Source: Marinicella sp. (GTDB lineage: Bacteria > Pseudomonadota > Gammaproteobacteria > Xanthomonadales > Marinicellaceae). Taken from it: a stretch of DNA of 64,000 nucleotides. Under the pieces are notes generated by a model, which ran no database searches, was not told where the DNA came from, and saw only the letters and a list, made by a program, of their open reading frames with translations. The translations under genes and the position numbers were made by a program. Below are positions 7,971 to 16,478 of this stretch, piece after piece. The stretch spans positions 1 to 64,000 of the forward strand of contig JANQRW010000042.1 in assembly GCA_028284365.1 (NCBI GenBank), read 5' to 3'. Position 1 is the stretch's first letter, and each line of letters opens with the position of its first letter.

Positions 7971-8519
7971 ATGACGGAAGCCAAACTTGCACAATACAAG
8001 ATATTGTGGGACACCATAGAATCTGAACTAAAGCGGTTCTGGCAAGGTTTTCATATACTGTCTGTAATGAAAGTCGCCCTCTTAAGTACTTCATTAACAT
8101 TTCTGAATGGTGATGATGATGAACAACGTCTTACGCTCTTACAAAACCTTGTCGAGAATAAGCATATATGGTTGACGTTGTTATTTGGAACTATCGTTTT
8201 GGCAATAATCAATGTATTACTTAACTTGAGAGCTCAATCTGTTTATTTAGCGTTAACATCAGCAGTTAGAGAGTTTGAAAAAGAAGACTCTACACTTAAT
8301 TTAGCTGAGATGATTATTAAAAGCAGCCCAATTTTTAAAGAGCAATCAATCCCTCAAGGTTCTGAATGTACTGAAACGCCAGAAAACCTCAAGATTCCCC
8401 CGAAATATCGAGTAAAGGCTTTCCCATACGCAATGGCGGTGGCAAATGTATTGCCAATATTGATAATCAATATATCATTAATAATTACTTATTTGATTAT
8501 TTTTAATATAAAGCCCTGA
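7971..8519 (+). CDS. Small membrane protein, third gene of the symporter cassette
   Basis: 182 residues with hydrophobic segments near 30-48, 66-88 and 150-180 and a soluble acidic/polar middle (~90-145). It starts with a charged amphipathic stretch (AKLAQYKILWDTIESELKRFW). No family is recognised. It starts 8 bases after the symporter stop. It resembles in outline small effector-type membrane proteins, but that is not enough to assign a role. Confidence 0.55.
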   Translation: MTEAKLAQYKILWDTIESELKRFWQGFHILSVMKVALLSTSLTFLNGDDDEQRLTLLQNLVENKHIWLTLLFGTIVLAIINVLLNLRAQSVYLALTSAVREFEKEDSTLNLAEMIIKSSPIFKEQSIPQGSECTETPENLKIPPKYRVKAFPYAMAVANVLPILIINISLIITYLIIFNIKP

Positions 8520-8626
8520 TTTAAGTATATTTGAAACCCTTTTGCGCTCTTAATACCAGATATAAGAATTTTCTACTTTTAATGCCGACTATTTTTCAGG
8601 GGGATTGCAAATGTCCCTCAAAAAAA

Positions 8627-10483
8627 TCATATCAAAATAACTTCATTATCTGTAAACCAAGACTCTAGTGCGTATTTTCGTACTGCCTGTGGATTTTTGG
8701 TGTATGCAACAATGGCTAAACTTTTTTCTGCACGACTACAAATAACATAGAATAGTCGTCGTGTTCTGAGCGGGGTAGAATCTTTGCCATCTTTTTGATT
8801 TTTTAAATCTGTCGGACTTAGTGGTTCTGCCCCTAATAATTTTTCATATTTAAACAAAAAGCCTCCTGCACTTTCATCATCTAAAATCGCCATTACCCTG
8901 TCAAACTCTAAACCCTTTACACCTTGGTGAGTTCCGAAGCCCGATTCTTGAATAACATAGTCTGAATATGCTTCAATCTGAGTTATCGTGGCTCGCATTG
9001 CTTTTACCCATGCGACCAACTCATCCGGTTTCGTTTCCTCTTCTTCGTCTGATGAAATAGTGGCTTGGATAGCAAGCTGTAGCATCTCTGGTAACTCCAA
9101 CAAGTTATAATCAGAAATCAATAATAATAGCTCCCTAATTGTTAAGTCTTTTTCTGAAAGTTGAGCTTTAACCTTCTCTATATTTTTATCCGCCTCACCT
9201 AAAAAAGATATGGGGTTTTCAGAGGTTTCTAATTTATTTAAAAAATTATTTCCATTCTTAACAATTCTGGCAATTTCAAAAGCGTCGTTAGTATTGATTG
9301 CTTGAACCAAAGGTATAATTTGATTAAGAATGAAACTGATTTCAGAACTTGTTCCATCTAAAACTGAATCTCGTAACTTTTGATTTCTAGCAAGAGGCAA
9401 AAAGAATGAATCAAAATTTCCTCTTTCGGCAGCCATAGCATGCTCAAGAATTAAATTTTTCACCCCATTTGTTTCAATCCATTCTTCATCTCTGGTAATC
9501 TTGGACATTTCTAACCGAACAGCATCTTCCACAGTTTTTTTATCAGCAACATCAGACCTGACTATAAAAAGCCTTACTGCACCAATTGAAGCATTTTCTC
9601 TAGGCTTTTGCTCAATCCCATCTACTTCTTTTCTTATAGCGTTGACCAGGTTAATAATTCTCTTTGGACTTCTATAGTTAATGTACTTAGCAGGTTTTTT
9701 CCAATCAGGCGGTGTTTTATCAAGGTCTTCCTTTCCTCCACCATAAATACGTTGCATCATGTCACCGAATAAACCAAGTGCAAACTTTGATTTATTTGCT
9801 TGCTGCACTTTAATCAAGGCCGTAATAAAATCTTTATTCGTATCTTGGCTTTCATCAATTAACAATAAGGGAAATCTATTTATGAGTAAGGATTGCATTA
9901 GAGATTGTTCGGAAATAAATTGTGCTGCCATTGCAATCACCTCAGGGTGATTTAGAGCATCTCTCTCAGGCCTACCCCCAGCTGGGCTATAGCTAAACTC
10001 TACGATCGAGTCGATTTTTTCTAATCTTTTTTCTTTACTATCTAGGCTTCTAATATTTCTTTGTGCAGTAATTCCATTTATATCCTTAGCCTTACTAATT
10101 TTTAACTTTAAATCCTGTATTTGCTCTAACAAACGTACTTTTAAAAAATTCCTAATATCCTCATTGAATGGTTTTATAAGTTCCCAAGCAAAACTGTGAA
10201 TTGTCGAGACACTGAAGGCAGGATCGTAATTCAACCTGTGTTTTATTTCATCACAAGCTGCGTTTGTATATGTTATTACTGCAACTTTACCACCTGTGTA
10301 AGTGTACTTTTGAATGTCACTCTTCTTGATAAGTTCTAGCACGTTTACTAAAGTGCGTGTTTTTCCAGACCCTGCTCCAGCAAATAACAAAAAACTTGAA
10401 GGTACATCAGAACTTAAATAATGGTAAATTTCTTTATCTACATCATCAAAATGCTCAGGAAAATTGGGGGTTAATTTACTCAT
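8627..10483 (-). CDS. gajB: UvrD/Rep-type helicase, Gabija GajB-like
   Basis: The 618-residue superfamily 1 helicase has Walker A AGAGSGKT (35-42), Walker B LLIDESQD (~210), motif III/IV-like LFGDMMQRIYGGG, a GTHQGVKGLEFDRVM motif V and a RRLFYVICSRAEKSL motif VI. I place the start at the internal Met (MSKLTPNF), whose ATGAGTAA overlaps the GajA stop by eight bases. The ORF-track start lies inside gajA. In Gabija, GajB is activated by DNA termini and works with the GajA nuclease to abort phage infection. Adjacent order and overlap with an OLD-family gene support that call. It is longer than the usual ~500 residues. Confidence 0.8.
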   Translation of the reverse strand: MSKLTPNFPEHFDDVDKEIYHYLSSDVPSSFLLFAGAGSGKTRTLVNVLELIKKSDIQKYTYTGGKVAVITYTNAACDEIKHRLNYDPAFSVSTIHSFAWELIKPFNEDIRNFLKVRLLEQIQDLKLKISKAKDINGITAQRNIRSLDSKEKRLEKIDSIVEFSYSPAGGRPERDALNHPEVIAMAAQFISEQSLMQSLLINRFPLLLIDESQDTNKDFITALIKVQQANKSKFALGLFGDMMQRIYGGGKEDLDKTPPDWKKPAKYINYRSPKRIINLVNAIRKEVDGIEQKPRENASIGAVRLFIVRSDVADKKTVEDAVRLEMSKITRDEEWIETNGVKNLILEHAMAAERGNFDSFFLPLARNQKLRDSVLDGTSSEISFILNQIIPLVQAINTNDAFEIARIVKNGNNFLNKLETSENPISFLGEADKNIEKVKAQLSEKDLTIRELLLLISDYNLLELPEMLQLAIQATISSDEEEETKPDELVAWVKAMRATITQIEAYSDYVIQESGFGTHQGVKGLEFDRVMAILDDESAGGFLFKYEKLLGAEPLSPTDLKNQKDGKDSTPLRTRRLFYVICSRAEKSLAIVAYTKNPQAVRKYALESWFTDNEVILI

Positions 10484-12797
10484 CTGTATCCACCTTGTCT
10501 TCCTCTTGAGTGAGCAGGTAATCAACGGATGCTTTTTTCAATTCAACTTGCAACCAATCTAACCCCTCCTTGATATAAATCGGTATTTGTAAGTCTTTGG
10601 GTTCAATATCGAATATGACATCTAGAGCCATTTTTGCTTTGTATTTATTATCTAGAGCATCAAACATAGCCTGAGTAGCTTCTTCTAAAGTCTTTTCTTC
10701 ACAAGCAGCTTTCATTTTTTTCAGCATTGCTATTGGTTTGACTAGTTTCTTAACTAAAGCAATATTCGTTAGTACCAAAGCATCTTCAAATGTGTATGGA
10801 ATAGCTTGCTCAATTTGATCCTCTTTAAATTCAACATCTATTTCATTTTGATATGCCACACGAGCATTTGCTTTCACTTTTTTGTCTGGCTTAGCCCTTA
10901 GTACCTCATCCAACGAAGAAATGTTTAAATCAAACCATTTGTCTAAAGTAGAGTTGTCAGAACATTGATTTACTCCTTTTTTAGGCTTTACAGAACCAAT
11001 ACCGATTGTTTCTTCTTGATTTTTGATTACACTTTTTTCTCCTTTGGAATCGAGGTCAGTTATTACGAGAGTTGGCAGCCCTAATGCATCTATTAAAGGC
11101 TTTACCCTTTGAGCATGTGCACCCCCAATTTCTAAGATAGATATATAGCTTCTATTTAAACCTTCTGGCGTGTCATAATTGTTGCGAATGAAGTGTGGTA
11201 GCAGCATTCTTTCGGCAGCACCTTCGACAATGATTATTCCATTTGCAAAAAACAAGTCACAATGTGTGGTTTTAATGTATCTGGTAACAAACTTTTTGGT
11301 ATCTTCTAAATCATCTCCCCCTTTTTTATCTTCTTTAAAAATATCTGAAAGTCCAATCACCTCAGCACAAGCGACTTCTGACATACTAGTAGATGCAATT
11401 CGCTTAAAATATCGCAATTTATCAAAACCTACCTCATTCGCAATGTAGCTTGAATGGCTACTAACTAATACTTGTGTACTGAGTCGGGCAGGAACATCTT
11501 TTCTTAAAACCTCAAATGCTTTTCGGATAAAAACTTGTTGTACTTGAGCATGTAAATGAGCTTCGGGTTCTTCTATCAAAACGATATGTAATGGCTCTAT
11601 TGGTGAGTCGCTCGCAGCAGGCTTATTTTTTGCTTTACCTGTTCGCATCCATCTATCCCTAAAACTAATTAACTTAAAAATCATAAAAATCAGATTTTTA
11701 TAACCTAAGCCGTTGTAACTTTCAGGGAGGGCTAACTCTTTTGATTTATTTTTATTCGGTTTTTTTACATCAAAAATTACTGTTGTATTGTGAGCCAAAT
11801 TTTGAACAGGATCAGCATTACTAGAAAGTATGATTTCAGGATCGTTGAACCCTGGATAGCCAAGTCCTCTCAATTCATTCAAAGCACCATCAAAAGCATC
11901 GTTTAGTTTCTCATCAAAAGATTTTTGAGCTTTGTCGATGGCTGTTAATGCTTCAACATCTTCTTGCTCAGGGTGATCAGTGGGGTTTAAGTGACGAACA
12001 TAGTATTGATGCAACTGTGAAGATAAACTTACACTGGTAGCTCCTGTCATCGAATAAGGATCAGAAAACCCCCTCTGGGCATCAATAATGTCTACTTTAA
12101 ACATGTCCTTGAAAGGATAACTTTTCAGTGGTTGCAACTCTGGTCTTAAAGCTTGCGGCTTATGGTTGTCTCTAGCTATATCAGGATCGAGCAAGTACGC
12201 TTTGATTTCAAAGTATGAACTGAGTTTAGTATCAAGAAACTCTCTGATATTTCTCGGCCAAAGTTGTATTTTTATACTTTTTTCTTTACCTTCATTAGAA
12301 CCTTCAACAGCATTTTTGGCGGAGTTTAAAGCGGCTAAAAAGTCAGACATTAAATTTTCTAATGACTTAGGCTGATATATTAACCTCACACCTAACAACC
12401 CTCCCTTCCATTTTAGAGTTGGTATTAAGTGACTAACATAATGAATTTCCTCCACTTTCACATTCAACCATATGTCAAGAGACGGGCAGAACTCTTGCCA
12501 CTCAGTAAGTGAATCACCAATAATTTCTTCAGGAGAAAAATTCCAGCTTGCTCCAAACTTGTTCAAAGTAGACCAATTCGACAACGTAAAATCTGTTGTG
12601 CAAAGCTTTCTACGTCCAGTATTTTCATCATTCTTTTGATGCTGTGAAGCTTGGCCTAAAAAAATAATTAACGCGTCAATTGCTGATGTCTTTCCACTAT
12701 TGTTTGCTCCTACAAAAATGGTTTCATTCTCAGCTAAATAAATTCGGGTAGATTTTAATTTTCGGTAATTTTGAATATCAATAAATTCAATTTGCAT
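10476..12797 (-). CDS. gajA: OLD-family ATPase/TOPRIM nuclease, Gabija GajA-like
   Basis: 773 residues. An ABC-type ATPase half has Walker A GANNSGKTS (30-38), a signature-like region near 360-370, Walker B HIVLIEEPEAHLH (404-416) and H-loop SSHSS (446-450). The C-terminal TOPRIM half shows IIIVEGAAERM (E525) and VITDLDSKGE (D581, D583). This is the OLD/GajA architecture: a nucleotide-sensing DNA nickase. It is clearly longer than well-studied GajA proteins (just under 600 residues), with extra sequence after the TOPRIM core and between the ATPase motifs. The gene is coupled to gajB by an 8-base overlap. AGAGGG precedes the ATG. Confidence 0.8.
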   Translation of the reverse strand: MQIEFIDIQNYRKLKSTRIYLAENETIFVGANNSGKTSAIDALIIFLGQASQHQKNDENTGRRKLCTTDFTLSNWSTLNKFGASWNFSPEEIIGDSLTEWQEFCPSLDIWLNVKVEEIHYVSHLIPTLKWKGGLLGVRLIYQPKSLENLMSDFLAALNSAKNAVEGSNEGKEKSIKIQLWPRNIREFLDTKLSSYFEIKAYLLDPDIARDNHKPQALRPELQPLKSYPFKDMFKVDIIDAQRGFSDPYSMTGATSVSLSSQLHQYYVRHLNPTDHPEQEDVEALTAIDKAQKSFDEKLNDAFDGALNELRGLGYPGFNDPEIILSSNADPVQNLAHNTTVIFDVKKPNKNKSKELALPESYNGLGYKNLIFMIFKLISFRDRWMRTGKAKNKPAASDSPIEPLHIVLIEEPEAHLHAQVQQVFIRKAFEVLRKDVPARLSTQVLVSSHSSYIANEVGFDKLRYFKRIASTSMSEVACAEVIGLSDIFKEDKKGGDDLEDTKKFVTRYIKTTHCDLFFANGIIIVEGAAERMLLPHFIRNNYDTPEGLNRSYISILEIGGAHAQRVKPLIDALGLPTLVITDLDSKGEKSVIKNQEETIGIGSVKPKKGVNQCSDNSTLDKWFDLNISSLDEVLRAKPDKKVKANARVAYQNEIDVEFKEDQIEQAIPYTFEDALVLTNIALVKKLVKPIAMLKKMKAACEEKTLEEATQAMFDALDNKYKAKMALDVIFDIEPKDLQIPIYIKEGLDWLQVELKKASVDYLLTQEEDKVDTDE

Positions 12798-12825
12798 AAT
12801 GAATTCCCTCTAGCTGTTTATCTCA

Positions 12826-12840
12826 GACAAGACCCTTGTC
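12826..12840. promoter_or_regulatory. Palindrome in the gajA leader
   Basis: GACAAG-ACC-CTTGTC is a perfect 6-bp inverted repeat with a 3-base loop, about 30 bases upstream of the gajA start. It could be an operator or a small RNA hairpin in the leader. The assignment is positional only. Confidence 0.3.
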
Positions 12841-12924
12841 GTGTAATGCTGTAAATTAGTTGTGTATATAAGTATATATTGAAACTATTATACTTCCTAT
12901 GAGACTTTAGAAATTTAACCCTGA

Positions 12925-12943
12925 ATTCTCATTTTTTGAGAAT
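12925..12943. promoter_or_regulatory. Inverted repeat in the gajA / 12987 divergent region
   Basis: ATTCTCA and TGAGAAT face each other over a short T-rich loop, in the 189-base region between gajA (minus) and the plus-strand gene at 12987. It may be an operator or a terminator-like hairpin. No further evidence is visible. Confidence 0.25.
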
Positions 12944-12986
12944 GAGTCGTTCAACAATCAGATGAATAATCTAAATTGAAATCGTT

Positions 12987-13850
12987 ATGGGTAAGAAAAA
13001 AAAAGTAAAAGATGAACCTGCCATAGAAAACAAATTAAGAATCTATGTAAGAAAATTTATAAAATTCAATGAGCACCTATGTAAAAAGCTAAACAGAAGT
13101 CAGAAACTCTTTTATGTAGGTATTTGGGCTATGCTTTTTACTTTCTTTGCAAATTTTGTCGCACCAATTGAGTTTGTGCGTGTCTGGCTGGTGATAACAT
13201 TTTTTGTTTTCATTTGTGGAATCATTTCTGATTTATTATTCATATATGACAAGCTCTGGAAGACACATTTGGGAAAAGGAGTAATTCTAATTATTTATGC
13301 ATTTACTTTGAATTTTGCATATGCTTTTTCTTCTGTAATTGTTAATGATGTTGTTATGTTTCAATCGTTATCGTTAACTTACACCGTAAATTTTGTAGCG
13401 ATACTCTTGATACCGTTGATAGCAATATTATTGAGTTTTGTAGTTTTTGGGGTATTTATTATCATTTCACAATTGTATGCAGTTATCGCCATAACAATTT
13501 CTGATATGAAACCAATAGAGTGCTTAAAAGGACTTGTTCCAGATAAGGTTGAAAACTATTTCAAAACAACCCTTGTGCTCAGAATTCTTATTTACTCTTC
13601 TGCTTTTGGAGCTATCAGTGCAATTGCAAAAAGCAGTATGCCCAAATATGAAGAATTCATTTATAGTGCTACCAAATCATTCATCTATCATTTAGAGGCT
13701 ATTCAGCATTCTCGATGCAGCTTGGAGCCTGGAGAAAAGTCTATAATTGTAAGTGACGAAGAAATCGTTGTTGTTAGTAAAACAAAAGGCAAGTATTCAT
13801 TTAAGCCTCAATTGTGCAAGCCAAAATTGCTTGGCATGAAAGAAAAATAG
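12987..13850 (+). CDS. Membrane protein, unknown function
   Basis: 287 residues: a Lys-rich N-terminus (MGKKKKVKDEP), then hydrophobic segments near 42-62, 66-88, 98-120, 130-165 and 195-212, and a soluble C-terminal domain (~215-287). The tail contains EEIVVVSKTKGKYSFKPQLCKPK, which looks like a small beta-rich module. No family is recognised. It is divergent from gajA and 102 bases upstream of the PD-(D/E)XK gene on the same strand, so the two may be a pair. Confidence 0.55.
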   Translation: MGKKKKVKDEPAIENKLRIYVRKFIKFNEHLCKKLNRSQKLFYVGIWAMLFTFFANFVAPIEFVRVWLVITFFVFICGIISDLLFIYDKLWKTHLGKGVILIIYAFTLNFAYAFSSVIVNDVVMFQSLSLTYTVNFVAILLIPLIAILLSFVVFGVFIIISQLYAVIAITISDMKPIECLKGLVPDKVENYFKTTLVLRILIYSSAFGAISAIAKSSMPKYEEFIYSATKSFIYHLEAIQHSRCSLEPGEKSIIVSDEEIVVVSKTKGKYSFKPQLCKPKLLGMKEK

Positions 13851-13952
13851 GTCTCTGCGTCTAATCAATTAATTTCATTCAGATACTCATTTAATCCTTT
13901 GAGCCTGAGAAGGCTACTGATAAATTAATCCAAATTCAAATGAGCAAAAATT

Positions 13953-15188
13953 ATGAAACAAAAAACGCTTTTTACAAAACTTGATTGGTCAAGTGTAGAA
14001 AAAAATCAAAAAAGAGCAATGCTTGAAGAAATCTCTACTCTGGACAAAGGCCGTATTTTAGGGGCTTCAATTACTGACTTGTGTGAATACTTCTTCACAA
14101 AATACAAAATTAATACACCTGTTTTGATGGAGGACGAGATTGTTGCCGATCAATATGAAGTAAACATTGATGTTCGCCACGATCTAACAAGAAGTGTCAG
14201 GGACAGAAGTAGGCCGTGCTATGTAAGTGGAACACGTATCGAAGTTATTGTCCCAATTGAAGGAGAGGCTGATGTTTTTAAGATTCATCCAACAACTTAT
14301 GGGACAAGTTATCCATTTGGCGTTATTAAAAACCAGAATTTAGTAATTTCTGTAGAAGGGATAGATTTGAATCCAGATAAGGTGCGTTTTCAAATCGACC
14401 AAAATCTTTCTGATATAAAAAAGTATTTAGGGTATGTCAGTGGTGATATTGGAAATTTAAACGATCAACTTTATGAGCTTGCTGAGCACCACATCAATAA
14501 AAGAAAAGACAAAGTATTGGCTGACCACAACCTTGTGGCTTCGTTGGGGTTTCCTTTGAAGCAAAGGAAAGACAACTCAAGAACTTACCAAACATCAAAG
14601 GTGGTGCGTAAGATAAAGCCTAAACTGCCTCCTGCATCTACCAAACCATATACACCAGAGCCAGAAATCTCTATGGATGACTATGAGCATATATTGGGTG
14701 TAATGGAAAATATGATTGATGTAATGGAAAGAAGCCCATCCGCATTTGCAACAATGAATGAAGAAGACATTCGTACACACTTTCTTGTTCAGCTTAATGG
14801 CCATTATGAAGGAAAAGCCACTGGTGAAACATTTAATTACAAAGGTAAAACAGACATTCTAATACCTGTTAATGGCAGAAATGTTTTCATTGCTGAGTGC
14901 AAGTTTTGGTCAGGCTCAAAAGGTTTTTTGAAATCTATTGATCAATTGCTCAGTTATAATTGTTGGAGGGATAGTAAAACAGCTCTGATTATATTTAACA
15001 GAAGAAAAAACTTATCTTCTGTTTTAAGCTCAATACAAAAAAATATCGAAAAACATGAGAATTACAAAAAAGAAATTGATCAAGAAAGTGAGACAAATTT
15101 CAGATACATATTCTCAAATAATGACGACATTGACAGAGAAATCATGCTAACGGTAATGGTATTTGATGTACCAAGTGAGCAAGTATAG
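13953..15188 (+). CDS. PD-(D/E)XK nuclease-like protein
   Basis: 411 residues. The C-terminal third reads GKTDILIPVNGRNVFIAECKFW followed by SIDQLLSYNCWRDSKTALIIFNR. The D...E-x-K spacing with a following helix that carries Q/D is typical of PD-(D/E)XK restriction-fold nucleases. The N-terminal two thirds (~1-230) contain a beta-rich section (YVSGTRIEVIVPIEGEADVFKIHPTTYG) of unknown kind, perhaps a sensing domain. AT-rich codon use matches the neighbouring cargo. Its place beside Gabija suggests defence, but that is an inference. Confidence 0.6.
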   Translation: MKQKTLFTKLDWSSVEKNQKRAMLEEISTLDKGRILGASITDLCEYFFTKYKINTPVLMEDEIVADQYEVNIDVRHDLTRSVRDRSRPCYVSGTRIEVIVPIEGEADVFKIHPTTYGTSYPFGVIKNQNLVISVEGIDLNPDKVRFQIDQNLSDIKKYLGYVSGDIGNLNDQLYELAEHHINKRKDKVLADHNLVASLGFPLKQRKDNSRTYQTSKVVRKIKPKLPPASTKPYTPEPEISMDDYEHILGVMENMIDVMERSPSAFATMNEEDIRTHFLVQLNGHYEGKATGETFNYKGKTDILIPVNGRNVFIAECKFWSGSKGFLKSIDQLLSYNCWRDSKTALIIFNRRKNLSSVLSSIQKNIEKHENYKKEIDQESETNFRYIFSNNDDIDREIMLTVMVFDVPSEQV

Positions 15189-15746
15189 GATTTCGAAGGA
15201 TGTTGTCCTTTGATTGATGGGTGCAGGGAAAACAAGCTATCCTTGCGAGAGATAAAACGTAGATACGTTTTGAGCGATTAATCGACGATACGATTATGGT
15301 GCAGAAGTTATGCTGGGGATTGAAAATCCTCATCTGTCACTGATTGTCAAAGGCTGGGCAGAGCGATAGGCTCTCGTTTCAGTGGCAGTTAATTCATCGG
15401 TTGCTTGGCACAGTGATGAATGGCATAACGGATGCGCCATAGGCATGGGGGATACAACGGGGGTACGCAGTAAACCCCCTTGTCAAGATTGTGTGGTGAG
15501 CACGAAGTGGTACTACCACACACATCTTGCGGTCGTCACTATTTCATTTGAATCGGTAGTACCAAGCTAAAAATGGTAATACCTTTCTTCAACCATTGTT
15601 TATGATCTGACGTTGCTCGCTCCTATACTTGATCATAACTATGTATAGGGATGTTTCGGTTGTTATACACTTTAAATTTATTGCCATGCCGTAATTTCTT
15701 ACTTAACTGACGTGCCATTATCAAACCCTCAAATACAATCGTATTT
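15189..15746. other. GC-richer non-coding stretch with hairpins
   Basis: This 558-base gap is visibly richer in GC than the cargo genes on both sides. I see no convincing gene; the 62-codon frame at 15382-15570 has no recognisable product. Several hairpins are present, listed separately. The stretch could be a remnant of the element's own backbone between two cargo blocks, or hold a structured RNA. Confidence 0.4.
15334..15529. repeat. Cluster of three strong hairpins
   Basis: Three nested or serial inverted repeats occur within 200 bases. CTGTCACTGA (15334-15343) pairs with TCAGTGGCAG (15379-15388) at 9 of 10 positions. GGGGGT (15459-15464) pairs with ACCCCC (15474-15479). CAAGATTGTGTGGT (15484-15497) pairs with ACCACACACATCTTG (15515-15529) with one bulge. 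The last is a ~13-bp stem. No gene overlaps them convincingly. Confidence 0.5.
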
Positions 15747-16235
15747 TCAACTCTCCTCAATCAGCTTGTTGGCTCTAAAGTATTTGATACAAATTGGAAT
15801 CACAAAGAAAGTAGCCATAACAATAAAGACTGAACCAACCGCAATTGCTATCCATGAAAATAACGGCAAACCAACAAACTTAAGCCCCCATAATAATGGT
15901 TGTGATCCGAGATAAATAATCACTAAGCCAGCTATGAATGCCAAAATTATTTTAAAACTACTGATTTTATAGGTGATATTGGTATCAAGGTTTTTTATTG
16001 CAAATCCTTTAAATGTTCCATTTTTCAAATGACCAGCAACTGCTACTTGTTCACCATTGTTGATATTGACAGCTTGATCTAGTTTGACGTGAACGGGTTT
16101 ATTATCAACCCTAAAATGGATGTCTTGTACGGACTTTACATTGGTGTTTGAAACAAAACGATTACCAGTGGTTGTTGCTCCAGTAATATTCGTTTCTTGA
16201 GAAATGTTTGATATTGAGCCTTGGATTATTTCCAT
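15747..16235 (-). CDS. Small membrane protein with N-terminal soluble beta domain
   Basis: The ORF-track start is too far upstream. GGAGG eight bases before the ATG at 16235 sets the true start (MEIIQGSISNISQETNITG), giving 162 residues. Residues ~1-95 form a polar, beta-type domain (VKLDQAVNINNGEQVAVAGHLKNGTFKGFAIKNL). Two transmembrane helices follow (~100-118 and ~125-150). The layout resembles small inner-membrane proteins with an OB- or NfeD-like soluble part, but the family is not recognised. Confidence 0.6.
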   Translation of the reverse strand: MEIIQGSISNISQETNITGATTTGNRFVSNTNVKSVQDIHFRVDNKPVHVKLDQAVNINNGEQVAVAGHLKNGTFKGFAIKNLDTNITYKISSFKIILAFIAGLVIIYLGSQPLLWGLKFVGLPLFSWIAIAVGSVFIVMATFFVIPICIKYFRANKLIEES

Positions 16236-16262
16236 TATACGCCTCCAAAAATTTTTAGAAAA

Positions 16263-16478
16263 AATTGGTGTCAGGAGGTTCGTAAGTTCAGAAACCCGAA
16301 CCCGGGCGTATTTATGCCTAGGCACTATTGTATTCCGCCCGCCTCCCGACATAGAAGGCAGACGTGCAAAGATGTGATGCGTTAAACGCACGTCTTGTTT
16401 TAGGTTTCTGGGGTTACGAAGCCCCGACGCTAACAAACTGATTAAATCAGTTATTTTTGGATTCTAACATGAATCCAA
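16263..16478. repeat. Structured intergenic region with nested inverted repeats
   Basis: Within ~215 bases between divergent genes there are: CAGAAACC (16289-16296) facing GGTTTCTG (16403-16410); AGACGTGC (16360-16367) facing GCACGTCT (16388-16395); a perfect palindrome TGCCTAGGCA (16315-16324); GGGGTTACGAAGCCCC (16410-16425); AACTGATT-A-AATCAGTT (16436-16452); and TTGGATTC/GAATCCAA (16457-16478). The region is richer in GC than its flanks. This density is far above what a simple promoter needs. Confidence 0.5.

Noticed and set aside
12987-13850. Assignment of the membrane protein to a known phage-defence family
   Set aside because: The topology alone does not match any family I can name with confidence.
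15382-15570. 62-residue ORF in the hairpin region
   Set aside because: It runs across two strong hairpins and has a Trp/Cys/His-rich composition unlike real proteins of the element.
16263-16478. Possible integron attC site
   Set aside because: Palindromic arms are present and CGCTAACAAAC is a little like an R' box, but no matching R'' box or integron integrase was found.
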